From: Chara braunii
Taxonomy: Eukaryota; Streptophyta; Charophyceae; Charales; Characeae
Length of the DNA: 64,000 nt
Direction: 5' to 3'
Assembly: GCA_003427395.1 (NCBI GenBank)
Contig: BFEA01000584.1
Span: 65,910-129,909, forward strand
Made by a program: the position numbers and the translations under genes. The notes beneath the pieces are model-generated. The model saw only the letters and a program-made list of their open reading frames with translations, was not told the origin of the DNA and searched no databases. Shown here piece by piece: positions 24,366-34,548 of this stretch (position 1 is the stretch's first letter; every line of letters starts with the position of its first letter).

Positions 24366-24655
24366 TGACATTTCGTTAAAACAAACATTTTTTTCTAAAT
24401 TCACGAAAGTGGACTTAGTCAAAATTTCATTGCTCATCGGGTGAGAAAGTGGTTATCTCACTTTGTCCATTTGATGTACCTCAATGTAAAGTATCGTTAA
24501 CATACATCCGATAGTCAGATCATCGGGAGTCGCCACGACACCCGATGATGTGATCATCCGACGTCATGAGGACAAAAAAACACTAAAAAATGTTGTTTTT
24601 TTGTATGCTCAATTTCGTGAAATTAGAAAAAAATGTCAGTTTTAACGAAATGTCA
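24366..24655. mobile_element. Foldback MITE 1 (about 290 bp)
   Basis: The terminal inverted repeats are 43 bases with few mismatches (24366-24408 and 24613-24655). They start TGACATTTCGTTAAAAC and contain ATTTTTTTCTAA. The centre holds a second inverted repeat around ATCATCGGG and CCCGATGAT. There is no coding capacity. The terminal bases resemble those of the 25.5-kb element, so both may have been mobilised by the same transposase. No clear target-site duplication. Confidence 0.7.
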
Positions 24656-24770
24656 GTTGTTCGGAGAAATAATGAGCATTTTGGACATACCAGCTATAGG
24701 TTGGGAGCTATGTGTCCACCTCGGCCGCGGCCACCGCCGCACAAACCCACACGCTCGCACAAACACATAG

Positions 24771-24772
<2 letters not shown>

Positions 24773-24827
<55 letters not shown>
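24773..24827. repeat. CA microsatellite
   Basis: A long (CA)n run. The Thr-His and Val-Cys frames through it are artefacts. Confidence 0.95.
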
Positions 24828-24832
<5 letters not shown>

Positions 24833-25105
24833 ACGCTTCATTTTTCTTTTTTTTTGTAATCAATCAATCAAACAAACAAACAGAAGAAGAAGAAGAAAAA
24901 ACAATTACCTTGGAAAATTTTTTAGGAGGACTCTGACTCCATATCCGTCACAAAAAATGAAAAAAAAAAAATCCTGCTTTTCTTTTATTTATTTTTATTT
25001 TTTCCTTTTTAACCGTTTTCGTTTTTCATTCTTTATAAATCCTCAATGAAGTCAAATTCAAAAAAAAAAAGTGTGGTTGTAGGGTTTTCAAAACCCTACA
25101 ACCCC

Positions 25106-25116
25106 ATATATATATA

Positions 25117-25166
<50 letters not shown>
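25106..25166. repeat. AT microsatellite
   Basis: A (TA)n tract with one interruption, followed by a GC-rich palindromic stretch (about 25205-25275) of the type GCGGCCTAGGCCGCGG. Confidence 0.95.
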
Positions 25167-25168
<2 letters not shown>

Positions 25169-25454
25169 CACTTATTTTTTTACCCCCCAAAAAATATCCG
25201 AAATATCGGGCCGCAAACTAGGCCTGGCGGCCGCAACCGCGGCGACCGAATTGCCCGCGGCCTAGGCCGCGGCTGTCACATAGGTTGGGAGAAATGACGA
25301 CCATTTTGGACAAAAGGATTTAACAGTTTGGACGCTTGGTAGAGTTAGGCAGATTGTTTTAACAAATTATTATTGCCAAAACCACATTTAGTCCAACAGT
25401 CAACTGATTTGAGATTCTGCACAGACCATCGGGACCGACAAAGAGATCAAATTA

Positions 25455-25745
25455 AACAACCATTTCTTCAAAACGGACATATTATATTTTTGGAACGAAA
25501 TTAAAATTGAGTTTTAGGGCCGAAATCAGATCAAAATTTTGGCTCCGGGGGGTCCGACGTTCCTAGAACGCCGGACCCCCTAGATGTATCTAGCTCAAGC
25601 TGTGACCAAATACATCTAGGATGTGCGGCGATCTCAGAACGCCGGACCCCCAAGAGCTAAAATTTTGAACCGGATTTTGGCCCAAAAACTCAATTTTAAT
25701 TTCGTTCAAAAAATATAATATGTCCGTTTTGACGAAATGGCAGTT
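25455..25745. mobile_element. Foldback MITE 2 (about 291 bp)
   Basis: The left arm (25455-25565) and the reverse complement of the right arm (about 25640-25745) align over about 105 bases. Shared blocks include TCAAAACGGACATATTATAT and GAACGAAATTAAAATTGAG. The middle is also self-complementary (GATGTAT against ATACATC), so almost the whole element can fold into one hairpin. There is no coding frame. It ends 46 bases from the Penelope-like element. Confidence 0.8.
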
Positions 25746-25790
25746 ATTAATGAAGGGATTTTGCATGTTAGTCACATGCGTCTCAATGAA

Positions 25791-27102
25791 TGAAAGATCG
25801 AACTGCGGCAATACAACAGCGAGCATAAGAATGGGAATGATAGATACACCAATTCAAACATTTCATTACGCACGCTCAAATAGAGTCTGAAGTCAAAAAT
25901 CATAGAATCTGGGGAGCATCAATAGACGAAGAGCCAAAAAATAGAACTCTTCCAATCATCCACGCGGCCACTCCTCTACGCGTTTCGACTACCTCGCACG
26001 TAGCATCATCAGGAGGATCCGATTACTACCAAGATCCATATATGACTCAAATGCAGGAGGCCATTCCCAAGGCCTTGCCCCCTTCTTATACTTCTCACCC
26101 GACTCCCTTCCTAACCGAAGTCACCGATAGACTCGGAAAAACGCAGTGTCCCCATGGCAACGATGAGGGTGAACGGACCAGGGCCGTGGAATCCCAATCA
26201 AAGATATGCAGCCTCGATCTCAGTAGCCAAAAGCATCGTGGCCGTTCACTTCCCACGTTCTCCATGACCTGCACGAACAACAACCGCACAGCAAAACAAC
26301 AGACCACGACAAAACACGGCAAAACACAAGCATACAAACACACAAAAAAAAAAAAGAGAAGTCTCGCTTCTTGGTCCCGATCGACCGAAGCCAAAGTACA
26401 GGTAGCGGCCAGCGCGATCCACCTCCAATCGAACCGATTACAGGCAGGCACAATGGAGCAAGCAATCCGGTTCCGATGGCTCCTCCTCCATTATCGTGTG
26501 CACATCGTCGCCAGAAACGCACATCCAAACTGATGCGGGAGCGAGAGCAATTAGACATGTGATGGCACAACTGAACTGAGCATCACTATCCTTACGGTCC
26601 CTTGCAATTGCCACTAGGGTTCAGCTCACCGAACGACAGAGCTCCCGGACTGGTGCTCTTGCCAGTAAACTTCCGAATAAGAGACCCACACTGCCTATCC
26701 TCGTCAAGATATACTATCTGTCTCAGTGGTACTCCTAACGCATCCAGACTCGTCAGGTAACTCCCAGAACCAGCAGAGGGCTGGTCACTGGAAAAAGACT
26801 CGCTCCCAGCAACCGTATTACATTCCAAAAAGAATCGGGCCTAGAGATAAACTTCCTACATCCAACCTATGGTGTGAAACCCACCCAGTACTAGTAGGGG
26901 AACAGATCCCCCGAAGGAGATCCGCCGCTAGCAACCCAAACGAGGCTTAAAAAGGAAAATAAAGGAATCGGGCCAGGATATGGACAAAGTTCATTCAAAC
27001 TAGGAATCAGCACTACTTATTCCGCAGGGAAACTACAATACAGAGGTGAAAAGGACCCGATGAAGGGTCAGTCCGGCTAATCAAGCTAGACCCTTCGCAA
27101 AA
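25791..27102 (-). repeat. 3' pLTR of the Penelope-like element
   Basis: About 1,312 bp and clearly similar along its length to 31143-32453. It contains a hammerhead-like motif (25972-26017) and an A-rich tract (about 26343-26354). The plus-strand open frames here (for example 26042-26533) have counterparts in the other pLTR because the two are copies. They are not called as genes. Confidence 0.85.
25972..26017 (-). ncRNA. Hammerhead ribozyme motif (near-canonical)
   Basis: Read on the minus strand: stem I arm TCCTC, core CTGATGA, stem II formed by GCTAC and GTAGT around a seven-base loop, then GAAA, a minimal self-complementary stem III (ACGCGT including A15.1 and U16.1), cleavage base A after the U, and stem I return arm GAGGA. 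All invariant core bases (C3 U4 G5 A6, G8 A9, G12 A13 A14) are present. The exception is a U/C mismatch at pair 10.1-11.1. Very short stem III, working as a dimer, is typical of hammerheads in Penelope-like pLTRs. Predicted cleavage lies between plus positions 25977 and 25976. Confidence 0.72.
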
Positions 27103-27117
27103 ACCACCAGCCCGAAT

Positions 27118-28910
27118 TCATAAGAGAAACAATAAGACATGCAGGAGATGCGACCTTTCTGGCGAATCTGCGAAAGACCATGGCAACCAGCTTCGATCTT
27201 GATGGCGAAGAAAGTTTGCATTCGACCGAAGCAAGCAGACGACTATCGATGGATCCCATATAGGGTGCTCAAAATCACCCCAATTTTCAATTGCTTGGAA
27301 CCATATGAGCAGAAGTCCTGAAACGAACCAAAACCAAGCACTCCGGAATCCGGATTCCCAAAGGCATTCATAATTCTTCACCAGGGCCGCCGTTCTAACT
27401 GAGACCCCCAACCTCTGCACCTGAATACCAGTAAACTTCCAGTCCCAACCCCCATCATCAGTTCTTTCCAACCTAAGCTTCGTGCCATAGCACTGTGAAA
27501 AACGATCCAAAATATAATCAGCTCGGTCGTAGTCATGGGCTACCATCACAGCTATGAAGATAGTGACATCATCCTCTATCTGAAAACCAAAAACTGGTCG
27601 TCGATCATAACCCAATGAATCCAAAAAACAGTACTCAGCATATGCGCAAAGAATGCAAGTTAACGAACAACTCAAGGACTTTCCTATGGGAACCCCGATC
27701 ATCTGTTTCAACAAACATCCTCCTGACCATACGGAAGTAAATCGGAGGTCAAAAGCTACCATGTCACAAATCATACCAATGCTTACAAACAAGCAGTCTT
27801 CTCTCTTAGACCCAAAGGATAAGAAGGCAGATTTTCCTCGCTTACCTACCAACACTCCCTCGTAACTCTGCTGAATGTAAAATCCCAGCAGCCAATCTAC
27901 AGCCAAGAGAATGTCCTCATGGGGTAAGGACACAAACATATCCTTAACGTAGAACGAGCCTGTCAGTAGATCAACAACTGCCCCCAACTTAGAGAGAGCC
28001 AAATCCATCCTACCCAGCCCATCAACCAAACGATCCACTGCTTTCAGATTGAAGTTGGAAAACTGAGGGAGTGAAAAAATATACAATTCAGAGCCCTAGC
28101 TACCCGTGAACAAGCAAGCTTAGTTGGCTCAGAGCATGTCGAACATATGGGTCTCCATCTAGTCAAGTCCTTATGTTTAGGTAAAACAAAGGCTCTTCCG
28201 AACTTCCCAATAACATCCCAAACTCCTATCTTCTCCAACTTCAGGTACGGAAAGGACTCACGCATGGAGCGTAACACCTCCGTTTCCGTCTGTGACACAC
28301 AAAGAAGAGATGCATTCCAATCAAAAGTAATCCTCTGTAAATGATAGCATAGCAAAGGACAAATCAAAAGCGTGTCAAAAATATTACGGTTAATAGGCAC
28401 GCAAGCAAAGCACTTCAGGCGCACAATCCAGCTCAGGAGAGAGGAATCAGCCGGGAGCATTCCTGAATGGCCACAGTCCCAACAATTCACCAAATCCTGC
28501 CTAGTCACTTTAAAAGTTGAACGAGTCGACCGACAAACCGAAACGAGTTGCATTCCCAACTCCCGTAACCCACCATTCCCAACTTCCCTGAGGATATTCC
28601 TCGAATTTAGAAAAAAAAACCGTCGAATACCAAGAATCTCACCAATACGGGTCATAATATGTCATTCATATCGTCCCCAAACGACTTCCCCTTCGAAACA
28701 CGAACAAGAATCTCTCGGCTTCCTAGCAATTTGTCTATGATTGTGAATACAGTCGCCAATTGTGTGATTCTTTCTCCAAACAAACTGTATCCGGTGAAAC
28801 AAGAAAACACGAACCGACTCTGGAAATGCAGAAACATTCAAAAGTTTCCCCAAGAGTGTGTGAACCCGTGAAGAGGACAATATGTCATCAAACCTTGCCT
28901 TAATCATGAC
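27118..28910 (-). pseudogene. Reverse transcriptase of Penelope-like element (frameshifted)
   Basis: Retroelement RT that would copy element RNA by target-primed synthesis. The upstream segment (28907-28662) has a conserved-looking FVWRKNHTIGDCIHNHRQ stretch followed by a CSC pair. The next segment (28655-28044) contains FVLPKHKD and RWRPICSTCSEPTKLACSR, matching RT motifs 1-2. The last (28086-27118) contains VKDMFVSLP (motif A), MIGVPIGKSLS (the QxxGxPMGxxxSP motif of this RT class) and IEDDVTIF (motif C with the catalytic DD). The second and third segments differ in frame, with the switch at a run of six T near 28075-28079, and other breaks lie upstream. A programmed shift is possible, but the other lesions make decay more likely. 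Confidence 0.8.
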
Positions 28911-29363
28911 CCGCTTTCGAATGTCGAACCCAATGCGTTTCTTACTTCAATGGCAATAATCTTCTTCAAATGTGAGCGTGTCTCTTGCTTGGAAAATTCA
29001 CGTGTTGCCCGGAACCAACGCATCAATGTCGGCATACCCTTGGATGGTACCTCCGTGCTCGCTTCCCTTCATTCAAACAAAAACCGCCATCCTACCCTGA
29101 AAACGAAGATGTCCCAAAGAGTCTCCTCAACAGCGGCCATTTATCTGCCCAAACATCACCGGGGAGATATTCAATCACTGTTGATCTGGTCCCACTTGAT
29201 ACAAGATCGCATAAAAGAACATGCAAGCTATCGATCCAACCCCCATTCTACTTCCTACATCTAAGTAGCCCTCCCCTAGTGAGTACCGCCAGGGCACTCC
29301 CAAGCCTCTTCCTTCGGAACGGTCTGACGCCAAACTTGTTTTGTCTCCTTATCTTTTTCGAAT

Positions 29364-29792
29364 TTAGAACCGGGAGAATTTTTGAATGATCGCCACCACC
29401 GCATGGTTAACCGTAACCAATCCATTTACCAACAGTAAAGCTACATATTTCCATAATCCAAAAAATTGGAGCCCACGGTATAGCTTAGGACAGATTTCGA
29501 TCCCACCGGAAATAGTAGTCCTAATGTGCTTGCCCCATCGGATAGATAAACCTCGGACCAAACTACCCACATACAAGGACCTACACCAAGGGGAGGCCAA
29601 CAGATACACCACTGGTTCAGAATCCCTGGAATCCCAATTAATAGCATACAAAAGATTCTTAAATGTTGACGCCCAATGTAACTCGTCTGCCAAAACAAGA
29701 GCCACAAAGCACAGAGAAACACATTCGTCATATAACAGTCTCAACCTAGGCGGCCTACCGTAATGAAACGTTTGCCTCCGAAGGTTCATCAT
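29364..29792 (-). pseudogene. GIY-YIG-like endonuclease segment
   Basis: A 142-codon frame with VVYLLASPWCRSLYVGS. VYL and YVG stand where GIY and YIG lie in GIY-YIG nucleases, followed by RGLSIRWGKHIRT, which supplies the expected Arg and His. In Penelope-like elements this domain nicks the target to prime reverse transcription. It lies upstream of the RT in transcription order. After Ser-Arg-Phe the frame stops (TAA) while another frame continues with a plausible peptide, so it is frameshifted from the downstream linker, which has further stops between 29280 and 28910. The identification rests on motif spacing and context. Confidence 0.55.
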
Positions 29793-29841
29793 ATGGAGAA
29801 GATTCCTCCATAAGTTAGCTACTAATTAGGTAAACCTGCAG

Positions 29842-30060
29842 TCAGTCAGAAGGAGCTTGATCAACCTCAGGGGACCCCGGGGCAGAGGGAGCCAGTGAGA
29901 AAATGAATTCATCATATGCCAGTTTTGTCCTTGCCGCCACAATGCGATCGATCGTCCGCCCTTTGGTATAGTACCTAACTCCTTCCCCCGTGCAAATCCG
30001 CTTAAGTTCATCTTGCTTCAAGCTAGACAGCTCATGTTTCTGCTCCAACACAAACTGCAA
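29842..30060 (-). pseudogene. SAP-like segment of the element ORF1
   Basis: A 72-codon frame with LSSLKQDELKRICTGEGVRY then TKGRTIDRIV. This pattern resembles the SAP helix-extension-helix DNA-binding motif. It lies between the zinc-knuckle region and the nuclease segment and is offset in frame from both. A nucleic-acid-binding role for ORF1 is an inference from the motif. Confidence 0.4.
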
Positions 30061-30069
30061 CTAACCTTC

Positions 30070-30735
30070 AGGCCCCATCCGAGCAGGGATCTTCCTCCTC
30101 CGTCGTTCTCCCCCCTGATTGAAACACTCGGGCTTTTCTAGATAAGTCACTTAAATCCGGCGTCGCGAAAGAAGGCTGCTGAAAATTCCCCTAAGGCCTA
30201 AGATGCTCTTTCCCTTTCTGTTTCTTCTCCCGGAGTGCAGCAAGTCGGGGAATCTCAGCATCTAACTCATCCACATCCACTTCTCTTTCATCTTGAGGTA
30301 CATAGTCTTCCGTACGTTTAGGAGGGGGAGACCAGCCTCTTCGCTATTCTTCCCTCCTCGCCCCCTCCCTTTTACTAAGAAATTGTCTACCAACCGCCGC
30401 CATAACCTCAGCTTTAGTAGTTTCTGAATACTTTGCCACTTCCATCTTCAGGCATTCGTCAAACCGTTTTTGCTCTTCCAATTCTTTCTTGCTCGCCTTC
30501 TCCTCCCTCCTCTCATTAATAATCTCACGAAGGAACTCCTTCTCCTCCGTATCTTGTAGAGTCCCTCGTGGGGTCCAGAACCTAGGAGTAGTTGGTGCGG
30601 ATAGACTGGTTGACGTACCACCATGCCACCCACCATTATTATTTGAGTTCCTCCCACCTGGGCACTCCATTGCGAAATGTCATTCTCCCCCACATTCAAA
30701 GCATTTCATAGGAGTCTCCATGTATCAAAAAAAAA
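30070..30735 (-). pseudogene. ORF1-like protein: CCHC zinc knuckle and charged coiled coil, with stops
   Basis: From ATG at 30731 the frame reads METPMKCFECGGE, then TGA, then HFAMECPGG. Ignoring the stop this is a CX2CX4HX4C zinc knuckle with all four ligands. A Gly/Asn-rich linker follows, then a charged helical stretch (DTEEKEFLREIINERREEKA) likely to form a coiled coil. In the same frame, past a TAG near 30346 and another near 30194, an acidic coherent peptide continues (DEREVDVDELDAEIPRLAAL), and a TGA ends it near 30077. Zinc knuckle plus coiled coil suggests a gag-like RNA-binding protein. Three isolated stops in one frame mark a pseudogene. Confidence 0.6.
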
Positions 30736-31142
30736 CAGGAACGGACTGAAGCACCCCTAATCCCAACCAGGATCGTACATTAATAGGACGAGAGTAAAAC
30801 ACCCTGTGTAGAAACTGTCGAAGCACAATGGCGAAGAAAAAACACCTAGCAAGCTATCTAATCATACTTCACCATTATTGTGCAAGTGTCGGTCTCATTG
30901 TCATACCATACGATGATGCGGATAAGATCAGGCTCCTGAAAGTCTCCCACCAAAAAGGCAACACGAAGCACGATTCTCATTATGAAACTCGTACTGAACC
31001 TACCAAACAGCTTGACGTATTGATCGTCCAGATGGGACATCCGAGAACTAAACAAACAAACCTTCCTAAAACATTGAACAAGTCGTCGGCGCAGCCCCCC
31101 AAAAATGTACAAATTCACTTATGGTTGCTACATTTATCAGAA
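30736..31142 (-). other. 5' region of the element, weak coding trace
   Basis: Between the 5' pLTR and the zinc-knuckle frame. A minus frame (31118-30858) begins MNLYIFGGLRRRLVQ and contains DLIRIIVWYDNETDTC. It may be the original N-terminus of ORF1, but it is out of frame with the zinc knuckle and has no recognised domain. Confidence 0.3.
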
Positions 31143-32453
31143 GGAAAGATCGAGTTGTACGGCAATACAGCAGCGAGCATGAGAATAGAAATGATAGATA
31201 CACCAATTCAAACATTCCATTACACACGCTCAAATAGAGTTTGAAGATAAAAAGCATAGAATCCAGGAAGCATCAATAGATGAAGAGACCAAAAACAGAA
31301 CTCTTCCAGTCATCCACGCGGCCACTCCTCTACGCGTTTCAACTACCCCGCACTTAGCATCATTAGTAGGATCTGATTACTACCAAGATCCAGATACAAC
31401 TCAAATGCAGGAGGTCATTCCCAAAGCCTTGCCCACTTCTTATACTTGTCACCCGACTCCCTTCCTAACCGAAATCACCCATAGACTCGGGAAAACACAG
31501 TGTCCCCATATCAACGACGAGGGCGAACGGACGAGGGTCATGGAATCCCAATCAAAGACATGCAGCCTCGATCTGAGTAGCCAAAAGCATCATGGTCGTT
31601 CACTTCGCACGTTCTCCATGACCTGTAGGAACAACACCCGCATAGAAAAACAACAGACCAGGACAGAACACGGCAAAACACAAGCACAAAAAAAAAAAAA
31701 AAAAAAACTCTTGCTTTTTAGCTCCGATCCACCGAAGCCAAAGTACAGGTAGCGGTCAGCGTGATCCACCTCCAATAGAACCGATTACAGGCAGACGCAA
31801 TGGAGCTGGCAATCTGGTTCCGATGGCTTCTCCTTCGTTATCGTGCGCACGTCGTCGCTAGAAACACACATCCAAACCGATGTGGGAGCGAGAGCAAGCA
31901 GACATGCGATGGCACAACTGAACTGAACATCGCTATCCTTACGGCCCCTTGCAACAGCCACTAGTAGGGCTCAGCGCGCCCAACGACGGAGCTCCCGGGC
32001 TGGCGCTCTTGCCAGTAAACTCGTGAATGACAGACCCACACTGCCTATCCTCGTCAAGATTATATACTACTTGTCTCAGTGGTACTCCTAACGCATCTAG
32101 ACTCGTCAGGTAACTCTCAAAAATAGCGAAGGACTGGTTTCCAGAAAAAGACCCGCTATCAGCAACCGTACTACATTCCAAAAAGAATCGGGCTGGAGAT
32201 GGACTTCCTACATCCAACCTATGGTGCGAAACCCACCCAGTACTAGTAGGGGAACTGGTCCCCCGAAGGAGATCCGCCGCCAGCAACCCAAACGAGGCTC
32301 AAAAGGAAAATAAAGGAATCGGGTCAGGATATGGACAACGTAAATTCAAACTTGGAATCAACACTACCTGTTTCGCAGGGAAACTAAAATACAGAGGTGA
32401 AAAGGACCCAATGGAGGGTCAATCCGGCTAATCAAGCCAGACCCCTCACAAAA
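31143..32453 (-). repeat. 5' pLTR of the Penelope-like element
   Basis: About 1,311 bp and a direct copy of 25791-27102 with scattered substitutions. It contains an A-rich tract (about 31688-31706) and the mutated hammerhead-like motif. Confidence 0.85.
31326..31371 (-). ncRNA. Hammerhead-like motif, probably inactive
   Basis: Same architecture as the motif in the other pLTR: GAAACGCGTA and return arm GAGGA are intact. However, the core reads CTAATGA instead of CTGATGA (G5 to A), and one stem I pair and part of stem II are lost. G5 is essential in hammerheads, so this copy should not cleave. Confidence 0.6.
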
Positions 32454-33726
32454 CTGTCGACCTAGGTGGATGTGCGCAGCACACACATGAGTGACGCACG
32501 ATTTTTTATCGGGCCCACCAATTTATGCGCTCATCAGTCTTAAATCGTTCCGTCCTTTGACGGAGGGCATAATGGGTGCGTCGAAGTTTCTAGAATACCT
32601 GTCCATATCGATTAACAAGGTGTCCGATTCTAATCTACGGTTGCAAGAAGCTTCTATGAAAAAAATTAAAATGTTTGGACTACATGCCCGATTCAATCTA
32701 CCGGTCCAAGAAGCTTCTACGAAATTCTAAATTGGTTAGTCGTTTCCCTAACCTAGGCGCACTCACCGAAATTGATAAAAAAAAAAAAAATCTATATAGT
32801 CTTGTTTTCGGCGGGAACCTGGTAGGGTCTGGCCATTTCGGTTCACCAGATGTTCAAATAGCGGCAGTATGCATCTAACTTAACCATTCAAAGGAGTAGT
32901 AGGCCTCCCCGTCAACCCCCCACGGCCAACCCCTCCCACGCCCCCCCGGGAGAAACCTTTGTCTCATACTCGAAGAAGGTCCACAGGGGACGCAATGCTT
33001 TTTTTTTTCCTTTCTTTTTTATAATCTTGTTTTTTTTTTTCCCTTTCGAGAGTCATACCTCCACTTGTATCCACGGGCATACAAAATTTTATTTTTTCCC
33101 ATACCAAACTCCTCACGCGCACACGCATCGTGGTCAAATGTACTGACAAATAGGAAATACCACCTAGTCTTAATTTAACCATAGGTAAAACTTTGGCCGA
33201 CAATTGTGTCGGCTTTGTAATATTTATAAAAGAAAAAACAAAAAACACTCGTGCCTCAAAATTGCATGCCCACACACTCTCTATATTTTCTCCAAACACA
33301 CAATTATGTGTTCCCACCAATCGCACCCCATATGAGTACGGATTCGCACTCCTGTACTCGTATGCTACTCGTACGCTAGGGGGCCCGTATGATTTATTTT
33401 CTTAATCCGGTATTGTTTTTATGTTTTTTTCCTCAAATTCTAATAAGAATCTGCAGATGATGCTGAGCCAAATGTTGCTTGTTTTGTGATGGTGCATAAC
33501 ATTATTTTTCGGAGTTTTTTTATGATTTGTTTTTTTTTCCCTATACGGGGGCATACAAAACGTACGAGATGACGTACAGGTTCCTGTACAGGTCCCATAT
33601 AGATATTACTTGTACGTTTCACAGGGAGAGGCCTCGTACGTGTACGTTCGGTAACATAGACAGGAATGGTCAAAAGATGAATACTTATTGCGGCTCGCAT
33701 GGCGCGCCCAACTTTCAAATTGAAGC
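32454..33726. other. No gene seen
   Basis: Contains the repeated block GATTCAATCTACCGGTCCAA / GATTCTAATCTACGGTTGCA, each leading into GAAGCTTCTA (about 32626 and 32690), and T-rich tracts (about 33000-33040). No protein-like frame. Confidence 0.5.
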
Positions 33727-33790
33727 ACGTTTCTGACACTTGCAAAACCCAGGGCAGATAGTCGTGTAAGGGTATTCGCACCAACAGCGA
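33727..33790 (-). repeat. Conserved about 55-bp module, copy 1
   Basis: Minus strand reads GGTGCGAATACCCTTACA then CTGCCCTGGGTTTTGCAAGT. It matches copies at 37018-37078 and 38660-38722. The inverted repeat AATACCCTT/AAGGGTATT present in the others is broken here. Confidence 0.75.
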
Positions 33791-33953
33791 GAGAGATCTT
33801 CGGGACAATTCCTCTCCCCCCCCCCTCGTAAAATAAGAAGAGTAAAGACCTTTCCTCCCACCACACCCGACCCAAGACCAAAACAAAAAAAAAACGATGC
33901 AAACAAATAAAATTAATAATAATAAACATAATTTGGTCGATCATCAAACAGAG

Positions 33954-34012
33954 GGTGGCGATTGGTCTAGCGTTCGCCTCGCCTTGTTCGGACCGGGCCA
34001 AACGTCGACTCC
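33954..34012 (+). pseudogene. tRNA-like sequence
   Basis: ATTGGTCTAGCG resembles an A box and D arm, and AAACGTCGACTCCC lies where a T arm/B box would be, with two mismatches to GGTTCGANTCC. Probably a SINE head or tRNA relic. Confidence 0.3.
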
Positions 34013-34430
34013 CATCTTATAAAATTGTGTCAGGTGTGTATTAGTGGTTAAAAAATTTCCTTGTGCACGTTAATTATTATATTTTTTATAATATTTTTTA
34101 ATCGAATTTTTCTTTTCCTTTTCCTACTGGAAACTAGGTCCGTCATCCCTTACATCAAGTATGGCTTAGGATTGAAATGAAGTTGTTTCTAATGACAACA
34201 TTGCCTCTATCACTTTCACCTGGACAGACTCATGCCACAACCCAGACCTCTTCACCATTTTGGTGTCGTATCAGTTTAAATTCCTAGTCCTTAGGTTGTA
34301 CCATGCTATCCGTCCTAAGTACGGAATCACAACCTAAGCACATTAATTATTACATATATTTTTGTCCTTATGAATTGTAACAGAATTATTGTTATTATGC
34401 ATTTCTTATTAAATTTATTATGTTGATCAA
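34013..34430. other. AT-rich, no gene seen
   Basis: Low-complexity AT-rich DNA. A pair of CCTTAGGTTGTACC / CACAACCTAAGCA fragments is the only structure noted. Confidence 0.4.
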
Positions 34431-34506
34431 GGTTACCAGGCCGAACGTTCGGAGTCCGAGCCTAAAGGGGTTCGGCCCCCGTGAAAAATTACTTCGACGA
34501 CTAAAA

Positions 34507-34548
<42 letters not shown>

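Larger units (their letters stand above)
25791..32453 (-). mobile_element. Penelope-like retroelement with pLTRs, degenerate
   Basis: A minus-strand element of about 6.66 kb, bounded by two direct repeats of about 1.31 kb. Between them, in transcription order, lie a CCHC-zinc-knuckle/coiled-coil region, a SAP-like segment, a GIY-YIG-like nuclease segment and a reverse transcriptase. Tandem-type pLTRs, a GIY-YIG endonuclease, a hammerhead motif in the repeats and this RT type are together diagnostic of Penelope-like elements. The nuclease lies N-terminal to the RT, unlike canonical Penelope (C-terminal) but as in the permuted PLE clade known from green algae, protists and invertebrates. Frameshifts and in-frame stops in every coding part show the copy is dead. 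Confidence 0.8.

Noticed and set aside
26042-31752. Similar plus-strand open frames at 26042-26533 and 31405-31752 as a gene family
   Set aside because: They lie at the same place in the two pLTRs, opposite to the element's coding strand, and are similar only because the pLTRs are copies.
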